From Mastigocoleus testarum BC008 (lineage in GTDB: Bacteria; Cyanobacteriota; Cyanobacteriia; Cyanobacteriales; Nostocaceae), in NCBI RefSeq assembly GCF_001456025.1, contig NZ_LMTZ01000137.1:1-64000 (forward strand): a stretch of DNA of 64,000 bases, in the 5' to 3' direction. Below, one piece after another: positions 25,065 to 32,409 of this stretch. The stretch's first letter is position 1; the number at the start of each line of letters is the position of its first letter. The translations under genes and the position numbers were made by a program. Under the pieces are notes generated by a model. That model was not told the origin of the DNA, searched no databases, and saw only the letters and a list, made by a program, of their open reading frames with translations.

Positions 25065-25710
25065 AATCGTACTCTGTAAAAACATCAATGTTTAACTTGG
25101 CACAGTGCTTTATTGCTCTATACCTGCAAATTTCACAATGCTCTCCAATCAAAACCAAAGTTAATTGTTTTCCTGGATGATAAGCGCCATAAACTAATAA
25201 TTGGCCTATTCCATGTTTCCAATTATGCGCAACCTTAACTTCTATCAAGCAGCTACTGGTCAAAACATCAATGCGCCCATCTGGGGTATTGACTTCTGTT
25301 TGACCATTTACTTTAATTGCTAGTTCACGGCAGAAACTAAGCTCAAACGTATTCTTACTTGATAGTGGAAGTATTCTTACTGGTTGAGACAAAGTACTAA
25401 CTCTGCTTTTAAGCTTAGGCTTTACCTCACATTCTTTTTCTACTTTAAGCTTCGGTTTTGGTTTCGGTTTAGCCTTATTTTTAAGGATTGGCAATGGTTT
25501 TGGCTTAAATTTAGGATTAATCTTTGGTATTGGCAACAAACATGGTCTATTAGATTTTTCAGAAAGTGATTGACCATTTATGGCAAGCAATTCAACTTTG
25601 TTATATTTTCTTGAATACTCTACCCTACGTTGATAATCCTTAATTTCTGCTTGCGACTGCTCAATATGCTTTTGTTCCAACCAAAAAGGAGTTACTCTAG
25701 CTGGAATCAT
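25030..25710 (-). CDS. PD-(D/E)XK nuclease-like protein
   Basis: 226 residues. The C-terminal half has the expected signature: a glutamate in the first helix (FELSFCRELAIKV), TPDGRIDVLT, then LIEVKVAHNW (the D...EVK pair) and a helix with GQLLVYGAYHPGKQLTLVLI. The N-terminal half is a lysine/proline-rich linker (KPKPKPKLKV repeats) with no fold. Likely a metal-dependent DNA nuclease of the type common on cyanobacterial plasmids; substrate unknown. A GAGG site precedes the ATG. Confidence 0.75.
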   Translation of the reverse strand: MIPARVTPFWLEQKHIEQSQAEIKDYQRRVEYSRKYNKVELLAINGQSLSEKSNRPCLLPIPKINPKFKPKPLPILKNKAKPKPKPKLKVEKECEVKPKLKSRVSTLSQPVRILPLSSKNTFELSFCRELAIKVNGQTEVNTPDGRIDVLTSSCLIEVKVAHNWKHGIGQLLVYGAYHPGKQLTLVLIGEHCEICRYRAIKHCAKLNIDVFTEYDYGWEKVNCKRN

Positions 25711-25753
25711 ATCACCTCTACTTTTAACAAAAACATGGTAGCGGGGACTTAAA

Positions 25754-25954
25754 CTATTTAGAAGAATTATCTTTCTTATTAATAATCAAAAACTCTTTAC
25801 CCTTACTTAAAGGACTAAATTTCTCACATCCTAGAAAGTTAGGTCGTTCGCGTTCAATAAGACTTGCTGGCAAAGGCCCAATTCCGTGCTGCTTCCTTTT
25901 ACGCAAAATTTTCGTGGCTTTTTTTGCAGTTATTTTTTGATTTGATCTCGACAT
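25754..25954 (-). CDS. small protein, IVRKA family copy 3, first of string
   Basis: Sixty-six residues from ATG 25954 (MSRSNQKITAKKATKILRKR), with GAGAGG seven bases upstream. KQHGIGPLPASLIERERPNF matches copy 2. It is the first gene of the long leftward string and faces the ribbon-helix-helix regulator, so it may be the direct target of that regulator. Confidence 0.65.
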   Translation of the reverse strand: MSRSNQKITAKKATKILRKRKQHGIGPLPASLIERERPNFLGCEKFSPLSKGKEFLIINKKDNSSK

Positions 25955-25960
25955 TTCCAA

Positions 25961-26342
25961 CCTCTCAAAAGTCGTTGATGATTGAGAAACTCAATTATCA
26001 ACCTTGTCAAAATCAAAAAAAAAAAAAAGAAAAGCATCTTCACGACTCTAATAATCACACGACGGCGTACAAACTACCAAAGTCGTTACTTTCATTAAAT
26101 TTTCAAGGTGCTTTGTCAATGCAGAGATACTGTAATTTTGCTGGAACATTTCTTGCAGCAATTTGTGTTTCTTTGCTCTTGACATTTTTAATGTAGCAAT
26201 AGGTGATGCTGCTTGTCAACACCTTAATGTAAAAACATTTTTAGGTGATGGTATTTGGAGCCATTTGAAGACAAAAAGCAGCAAAAAAAGCTAGAATAAA
26301 GTAGCTTACAAAATCAAATACTCAAAAACATGGAGGTGCAAA
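25961..26342. promoter_or_regulatory. divergent control region
   Basis: About 380 bases between the leftward small-gene string and the rightward regulator. Contains a run of 13 A (26010-26023), the inverted repeat at 26220-26247 and two direct copies of AGGTGATG (26201, 26243). Promoters in both directions are expected. Confidence 0.55.
26220..26247. promoter_or_regulatory. candidate operator
   Basis: Inverted repeat CACCT-T-AATGT / ACATT-TTT-AGGTG with a four-base A spacer, about 100 bases before the ribbon-helix-helix gene. Its position suits an autoregulatory site. Confidence 0.5.
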
Positions 26343-26765
26343 ATTCCTGGTCAACAAAATCCTAATCGCACAAGAATCACCATAACTATCGACAAAGCAT
26401 TGGCGAGTTATCTGGAAGATTGGGCTGAAAGGGAAGACAGAAACAGTCGTGCTCAATGGGCAGCAGTAATAATAAAGCGAGCTATAGAGAAAGACAAAGC
26501 TGGCGAAATCGTAAACGGACATATGCTCGATGAGATCGAATTTGAACAAATCAAGAAATTCTTGGCTTTGTTATCAGGCGAGCACGATCGCAACGGAATA
26601 AGCTTTTCAGTAATTGCTGATTGCTTAGGTCTAGATCAAGATAAGCTCAATGAACTGTACTTAATGGTTTTATCCATGAGAGAAGTGGAGCAAATGATAA
26701 ACAAACCACCACCAGGTTATAAATGGGGGTTGATTAAAACAAATGAAGAGAAGGTGAACCTATGA
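26343..26765 (+). CDS. ribbon-helix-helix regulator with ATT start
   Basis: 140 residues if read from ATT at 26343. GGAGG (26332-26336) lies six bases before this codon, and the frame from there gives a classic ribbon-helix-helix N-terminus (PNRTRITITIDKALASYLED) that a later TTG (26400) would cut in half. The C-terminal half (FLALLSGEHDRNGISFSVIA and on) is a helical domain shared with the next gene. Likely binds the divergent region and controls the leftward string. ATT initiation is rare but known, for example in infC. Confidence 0.7.
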   Translation: MPGQQNPNRTRITITIDKALASYLEDWAEREDRNSRAQWAAVIIKRAIEKDKAGEIVNGHMLDEIEFEQIKKFLALLSGEHDRNGISFSVIADCLGLDQDKLNELYLMVLSMREVEQMINKPPPGYKWGLIKTNEEKVNL

Positions 26766-26995
26766 CTGAAATAACATTGAATCAAAAAGAACTAGAGCAA
26801 GTACAAAAATTTTTCGCACTTTTAGATGGTAAAGAGAACCGAAACGGAATCAGTTTTGCCCTAATTGCTAAATGCTTGGATCTAGACGCAATAAAATTGA
26901 ACGATCTTTACTTAAGAACACTACCTCAAAAAGAGGTACCAATTGCACCACCAGGTTTCAAGTGGAAATTAGTCAGAGAAATAGACGAGCAATAG
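26762..26995 (+). CDS. half-paralogue of the regulator, no DNA-binding part
   Basis: Seventy-seven residues matching the regulator's C-terminal domain: FFALLDGKENRNGISFALIA against FLALLSGEHDRNGISFSVIA, and PPGFKWKLV against PPGYKWGLI. It lacks the ribbon-helix-helix. The start overlaps the regulator's stop (ATGA). It could form heterodimers that modulate the regulator. Confidence 0.7.
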   Translation: MTEITLNQKELEQVQKFFALLDGKENRNGISFALIAKCLDLDAIKLNDLYLRTLPQKEVPIAPPGFKWKLVREIDEQ

Positions 26996-27000
26996 CACAA

Positions 27001-27038
27001 AACGGTGGAAGCTACTACCTCTTCCACCGTTTATGTTT
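27001..27038 (+). terminator. hairpin terminator after the regulator pair
   Basis: Perfect 11-base stem AACGGTGGAAG / CTTCCACCGTT with a nine-base loop, then TATGTTTCT, six bases after the stop. Confidence 0.75.
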
Positions 27039-27809
27039 CTCGCCCATTAGAGCTAGACAATATTTTCTGTTACAAACAAAAATATTACTGGCTTCACAAA
27101 AACCAGCGGGTAATGTATGCTGAATTGTATCTATCCCCACAAAAAGGAGGAAAATAGTAAATAATCAGAAAAAATTACAACCGCATTGATTCTGAAAGTG
27201 TGACGATTTGGATTGGAGACCCGATGAAATCACACCTTAGAAAAAACACGGTTAATAGGGAAAGTTCCATAAAGACCCCTTAGGTCATAAAGAACTAAAA
27301 GCAATCCTGGTGCAACACAAATTTTTGTGCCTCACGCGGGACGAATGCTTTCGTGTCTTATGCTAACACGAAAGTGACAGTGTTGTATACCCTGCTGAAA
27401 ACCGGGTCAGGCAGACAGCTTCAGGATTCTTGCCTTTGGAAAACGTGCGGCGTAGCCACGAACACTGAAAAACTTAGAAATTTTGAAACGAAATAAAAGC
27501 TGGAATTTCTGAGAAGGAAATGGGTTATCCTTCCGGCTCAACACATTGCTACATTCATGAAAATCATTCCTGTAAAAGGAAGATCCCAAATTCACGTGTG
27601 ACCCGAAAGGGAAAACCACAAATTACAAAAAAGCAATTCGAATGTAACAATTCTTGAGAATAAAAGACAACTTTGGTGAAAAAAATTGCAAGATTAAGCA
27701 ACTTAGATGTAAAAATTACAGCTTTAATCAATATAAGTACTGCATATCATCACTGATTTATTCTTGAGCCGTTGCGGATAACTCCGAATCAACAAAACCG
27801 GAGGAAACG
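27039..27809. other. leader region before the replication genes, possible structured RNA
   Basis: About 770 bases with no credible gene. It has an unused strong AAAAGGAGG at 27142-27150, a perfect hairpin CTTTCGTGT / ACACGAAAG (27348-27374), a palindrome CACAAA-TT-TTTGTG (27316-27329), an R2 repeat (27438-27463) and a final CCGGAGGAAACG ribosome site. Such leaders of plasmid replication genes often hold copy-control RNAs or origin sites; which applies here is unknown. Confidence 0.5.
27438..27463. repeat. R2 GC-rich repeat
   Basis: GGAAAACGTGCGGCGTAGCC followed by ACGAAC, a shortened R2 unit in the leader region. Confidence 0.6.
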
Positions 27810-28055
27810 ATGAAATCACCGCAAACGACAATCAAAAACGAAAAAACCCCAACCGTTGGGCTGGGATCTAAAGTACCAAATATATTAGTAGGGGATTCCG
27901 AGAAAGCGAGGGCGATCTCGAAATATAAAATGAATGGGGAAGTTGATTTCCCTAAAAATGAGAAGAATAGTCAGGTTGAAAGTAAAGCATACTCTGTCCC
28001 AGAATTAGCAATACTCTGCACAAAAATTAACATTGTTGGAGGTGAGAAATGGTAA
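27810..28055 (+). CDS. small protein coupled to the replication gene
   Basis: Eighty-one residues, MKSPQTTIKNEKTPTVGLGS. A GGAGG site is six bases before the ATG and the stop overlaps the replication gene's start (ATGGTAA), so it sets translation of that gene. Hydrophilic, no motif. Confidence 0.7.
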   Translation: MKSPQTTIKNEKTPTVGLGSKVPNILVGDSEKARAISKYKMNGEVDFPKNEKNSQVESKAYSVPELAILCTKINIVGGEKW

Positions 28056-31000
28056 ATTTCTTCAACTTCAACCAGTTCAGCAACTACGTCAGAGGCAAGT
28101 TCAAGCCCTACAAGAAGGGCGAAGTGTGTCCAATTTGCCAAAAACACTCTTCAAAATGCAGGAAATCAGACGCAAATCCAGACTTCAGATACTGCGGAAA
28201 CGTAGATCTACGGTATGGAGACACAATCGGAGAGTGGAAATGCGTGGACAGAACCCGGAGGGGACATGGTCTAGCATTCGCACGGCGAGATAAAAACCGC
28301 TTTGGCTCGGACAGAGAGCGAGAAACCAGGCGACTACAGCATGAGCAACTGCTAGCGAAGATTGCAGCCAAAAAAAGGCAGGAAGAAGCGAAGAAATCAT
28401 TTACAGTGGAAGTCGCACCATCTCTACCAGCAGAAGAGCGGCATGAATACTACCAAAAGATCCTGAAGGAACTAATTCTAGATTCCGAATCTCTCGAAGA
28501 CTTGAAGCGACGTGGTTTCACTGAAGAACAGATTGAGAAATGTGGCTTCAAATCAATCAAAAGGAACCAAGCCTTAAAAAGAAAATACCCAAAAAATCTC
28601 CCAGGAATCAGTTGGAATCAAAAGATGTTGTTCGTGGGTGGTGCAGGAACCATCATCCCAGTACGCAATGCTGATGGCTACATAGTGGCGCTACAACTAA
28701 GGTTTCATAAACTGCTTGATGATAGTGGGCGCTACCGTTGGGTATCCACTCCTCAAACGGCAGTTCTTCAAACAAAAGAATTTGGAGAGTTACCACTGGC
28801 GATCTATATTCCCAGTTCCCTCAAAACTTTTAAGATTGTGTTCCCTGAAGGTACTGGTCACAAACCTTATTTGGCTGCAGAGAGATTGGGTGCTGTTGCG
28901 ATAGGAGCAGCTGGAGGGCTGCATGGAAGCTCTCCAGAGACTCTGCTGGATGCTCTAGCAAAGATTAAATCTGCCCTCAAGGAAGTTGTCACAAACTTTA
29001 GTTCAGTTAAAGACTACCAAGGTAACTGGCTGAAAACCCAATTACATAAAAGCCTAGAACTTGGCTTGGCATCAGAAACAGACAGTAAAAAAGATACTGA
29101 AGAAATTAGGGATACAAAACTTCAAGAAATAGACCTGGCAGATGATAATTCCCAACTCAAGCACAAATTGTGCGATGAATTAGATAATGTTGCGTTTGAG
29201 GACAAGTCATTAGCTCAAGCATTGGATGATGTAAAAGCTAATGGCTTTTCTTTGGATCTTGAGATTGTACCAGATGCAGGTTTCGCATTAAACTCGCACG
29301 TTAAGCGCAATCTGAAGAACTTAGCCGAAATACTGGAAAACGTAGTCAAAGACGGAGAAGGTTACAACCCAATAATAGTTGCGGAGTGGAACCAGATTTG
29401 TAAAAACTGTGGAGATATAGACGAATTACCAGAACTGGGAGTTATTCGTCATTTGCAACTGGAGTCTTTCTACAATAAATATCAAACCGCATTTGAAGAC
29501 CCCCAAGGCTATGAGAAGTGGGCGAAAGACCGAATAACACTAACTGCGGATATTGTACAGTATGAAAGATGGCTGACGATTCCCAAAGATATTGAGAAAC
29601 AATGCGACATCTTGTTGATTCGGAAAGGACTTGGTGGTGGTAAGACACAAGGTTTAATCAACTTTCTTTTAACCCAAGCTGCAATCACCCTATTGATCGG
29701 CTATCGCAACACATTGCTCAATAATACGATCAAAAGATCCAACGAAGAAGGATTATCAGCCGCCCATATCAAGGCGGCCAAAGAATTTGAGCAAGTCATC
29801 AAAGGATTTAACAGCAAAATCAGAATCAACCTGACAGGGGAAGATTCCCTCACCAAACTTTGGGCTGGTTGCGCGGATAGTTTCCACAAGTTTAATGCCC
29901 TGATCGGGCATGTTGGTAAGTACTTTACCGCTCTCGATGAGATTGTTTCGGTACTCAACCACCTTAAAAGTGGTGGCACTTTGAAAAAGAGACAACAAAG
30001 TGCGATCGCATGGGTAACAGAGACAATTGAGAATTCAGCATTCTCAATCATGATGGACGCGAACCTCTCAGACAAGGAGGTGGAATTCATCAGAAAGCTA
30101 TTTCCAGAAAAAAGAATTCTAGTATTGGACTCTATCCACGAAGTTTCACCTCGCACATTCCACTTTGTTGAAACTAAAAGTAAAAAAGATTATAGCCGTG
30201 GCTCTAACCATTTACCAGAACATCTAGTACAGATCGCAAGACAACACAAGCGAGTCCTGTGGTTGTCAGATTCTCAACGTTCTTGCGAAACTGCTAACGA
30301 GCTCTTCGTAAAAGAAGGGCACAAACATTTTAGACTAGACCGCAAAACTTCCAGTGATGAATTAGCCAAGTTGTTCCAGGAAGATCCACAAAATTTCATC
30401 GTCACAGAACAATTAGACTCTGCCAGCCTTAGTCCATCTGGGGAGTCAGGATTGTCGATCGCACTATTCGGTTACTTTGATGCGGTATTGTTTGATATTC
30501 GCGGCACTGTTGGAGTGAACACACTCACTCAGATGTCTGCAAGACTGAGAGATACTAAAGTTCCGATTTTCGTCGCATGCCCAGAATTTGTGAACTTTAC
30601 CGAAAACATCTGTCCCCACGGAATACATAAACTCAACCAAGTTTTACTGGACAAAATATTATGGTCAATTGCTCAAGGCACTAAAGTAGAACCTGGATTA
30701 AGCGAAACTGAATTTGCAAAATTGGCACTATACGAGTTTGCAGAAAATGCCCTCAATGACCCCTGGTTCATTCAAAGTCTGCAGGACAGTAAACAGTTGG
30801 TTTATGAACACCAGAATCTAAAGCTGACTCTTAAGACCGCCTTATTGCAACAAGGTAATATCATCCATGATTTAATCGTTGAAATCAACGCCCAAACAGA
30901 AGGGGAATTCAAGGAAACCAAAGAAGTGATTGGCATGCGCCACGCCACCAAAGTTCATGGTTCAATCAGCATCGACATTGATACGGCGCAAATATTAAGT

Positions 31001-32110
31001 CAAACTGACCAGAGCTATGATGTTCAATGCCAGGTTGAGAAAGCATTTTTAATGCATCGTCTTCCTGGAATTGAGCATACCACTTCCTGGAGTCCCGAGT
31101 TCATCTACCAGATATCAGTGAAAAATCCACATTTTCTTGAAGGCCGCTGGCGACTTCACCAACTCCAAGATGAGGAACTGGCAAAAGCTGAGTTTATCAA
31201 TAATAATAAGCACTCCTTCGAGGAAGGCTTTAACCCAATGGAAGTATGGAGTAACAAATCCACAAAACTCGAAGCATTACGGGAATTTGGAATCAAAGAA
31301 TTGATTGATGGGCAGACATTTACAGCTTCCAGTACTCAAGCATTCGTAGATCGCTATTATAAAGAACAATCTTGGTTCAATTTAATTGAAATCTCCAGAG
31401 CAAAACAAACTCGTAACGAAAATGGAAAGCTTGCAAACACCAAATATGTCAAAGTAATGGCTGATAGGTTCCTAGGATTCTTTGGATTAGAAGCCAAGTC
31501 CAAGAAAGGTAAATATGAGAATTCTTATGCGATCGCTGTCCCTGAAGATTTCCAAGATTTCATCCAGGATATCGACAACTGCTACAAGGTAAGAGCTGAG
31601 AATGCGATCTCCAAAGCAGAAAAGATTTCCCTTACTGAGTTAGCTCAAACAGAAGAAGAACAGCGTAAGCAAGACATACAAGGGGATATAGAGCATCCAG
31701 CAGTATTAGAACAACCGATTATCTATCAAGAGACAGTATCAAATAATGCAAACTCCATCTACGGGGGTGAGTTACCTGTTAATTATATAGAAGAAGAAAG
31801 ACAAGTCACCCCCTTAGAACTGAATTGTAATAATAATAACAACCAATCTACTGTATGCCGCAAAGCGGCGCGTGCCGTACACGCTCAGCGTGCGGACAAT
31901 ACCTGGTTTACTCCAGAGAACCAGAACTGGCTTGCTGAGGGGCTTTGCGACTGCGAGACACCCCAAGATGTTAACGCTATAAGGGGCTTTGCGCCGGTGG
32001 CAGCGCTGAAATCTGCAGCTAGGTTACTGGACGAAAATGCTCGTGCAAAGGTTAGGGAGTTAACCAAAATTGCAAACCAGAATCGTAATCTTGGATTTGG
32101 GGTGAGTTAG
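28049..32110 (+). CDS. CyRepA1-type plasmid replication protein
   Basis: 1353-residue replication initiator of the cyanobacterial CyRepA1 type. The N-terminus has a zinc-finger-like cysteine set (CPICQKHSSKC, residues 27-37) and a DUF3854/TOPRIM-like part (LFVGGAGTIIPVRNADGYIV; VFPEGTGHKPYLAAERLGAV, about 195-300). A helicase-like part follows with Walker A LGGGKTQG (about 527-534) and a later acidic strand (ALDEIVSVL). The C-terminal 250 residues are less conserved and include a stretch (CRKAARAVHAQRADNTW, about 1269-1285) encoded by a GC-rich repeat. Family name is from known descriptions; activity not shown here. Confidence 0.85.
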   Translation: MVNFFNFNQFSNYVRGKFKPYKKGEVCPICQKHSSKCRKSDANPDFRYCGNVDLRYGDTIGEWKCVDRTRRGHGLAFARRDKNRFGSDRERETRRLQHEQLLAKIAAKKRQEEAKKSFTVEVAPSLPAEERHEYYQKILKELILDSESLEDLKRRGFTEEQIEKCGFKSIKRNQALKRKYPKNLPGISWNQKMLFVGGAGTIIPVRNADGYIVALQLRFHKLLDDSGRYRWVSTPQTAVLQTKEFGELPLAIYIPSSLKTFKIVFPEGTGHKPYLAAERLGAVAIGAAGGLHGSSPETLLDALAKIKSALKEVVTNFSSVKDYQGNWLKTQLHKSLELGLASETDSKKDTEEIRDTKLQEIDLADDNSQLKHKLCDELDNVAFEDKSLAQALDDVKANGFSLDLEIVPDAGFALNSHVKRNLKNLAEILENVVKDGEGYNPIIVAEWNQICKNCGDIDELPELGVIRHLQLESFYNKYQTAFEDPQGYEKWAKDRITLTADIVQYERWLTIPKDIEKQCDILLIRKGLGGGKTQGLINFLLTQAAITLLIGYRNTLLNNTIKRSNEEGLSAAHIKAAKEFEQVIKGFNSKIRINLTGEDSLTKLWAGCADSFHKFNALIGHVGKYFTALDEIVSVLNHLKSGGTLKKRQQSAIAWVTETIENSAFSIMMDANLSDKEVEFIRKLFPEKRILVLDSIHEVSPRTFHFVETKSKKDYSRGSNHLPEHLVQIARQHKRVLWLSDSQRSCETANELFVKEGHKHFRLDRKTSSDELAKLFQEDPQNFIVTEQLDSASLSPSGESGLSIALFGYFDAVLFDIRGTVGVNTLTQMSARLRDTKVPIFVACPEFVNFTENICPHGIHKLNQVLLDKILWSIAQGTKVEPGLSETEFAKLALYEFAENALNDPWFIQSLQDSKQLVYEHQNLKLTLKTALLQQGNIIHDLIVEINAQTEGEFKETKEVIGMRHATKVHGSISIDIDTAQILSQTDQSYDVQCQVEKAFLMHRLPGIEHTTSWSPEFIYQISVKNPHFLEGRWRLHQLQDEELAKAEFINNNKHSFEEGFNPMEVWSNKSTKLEALREFGIKELIDGQTFTASSTQAFVDRYYKEQSWFNLIEISRAKQTRNENGKLANTKYVKVMADRFLGFFGLEAKSKKGKYENSYAIAVPEDFQDFIQDIDNCYKVRAENAISKAEKISLTELAQTEEEQRKQDIQGDIEHPAVLEQPIIYQETVSNNANSIYGGELPVNYIEEERQVTPLELNCNNNNNQSTVCRKAARAVHAQRADNTWFTPENQNWLAEGLCDCETPQDVNAIRGFAPVAALKSAARLLDENARAKVRELTKIANQNRNLGFGVS
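31857..31898. repeat. GC-rich repeat inside the replication gene
   Basis: GCCGCAAAGCGGCGCGTGCC then GTACACGCTCAGCGTGCGG forms back-to-back inverted repeats typical of the dispersed GC-rich elements. It reads through in frame in the C-terminal region. Confidence 0.7.
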
Positions 32111-32409
32111 TTCTCTGATTACGGGAATTTACGACCACCATTCGTGGCGCATGCCGCGCGTCTTCCAAAACACGTTTTTAAGATGTTGACTTTTCTTCTT
32201 GTTGGGGGAAGGTAAATTTGTTATGGAATTTTTTGTGAATTCAAACAACTCTTCCAGAAAATGGCAAGCTTGTACCAAAAATTCAATTATCTGGTTTATC
32301 TGTAAGCCAATTTGTATGTAAATATGCTGGTTTTCATAAAAATATAAAATACAAGTAGTGTGGAAATATTCGTTTAGGCACTACTTAAATGTAGTAATGG
32401 TATAAACTG
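32111..32409. other. gene-free stretch with R2 repeat
   Basis: No gene. Contains R2 at 32140-32168 (TTCGTGGCGCATGCCGCGCG) and, near 32350, AAGTAGTG and CACTACTT in inverse order (GTAGTGTGG...CACTACTTAAATGTAG), a possible terminator between two convergent genes. Confidence 0.5.
32140..32168. repeat. R2 GC-rich repeat
   Basis: ATTCGTGGCGCATGCCGCGC followed by GTCTTCCA; the unit with most of the shared bases. Confidence 0.75.
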
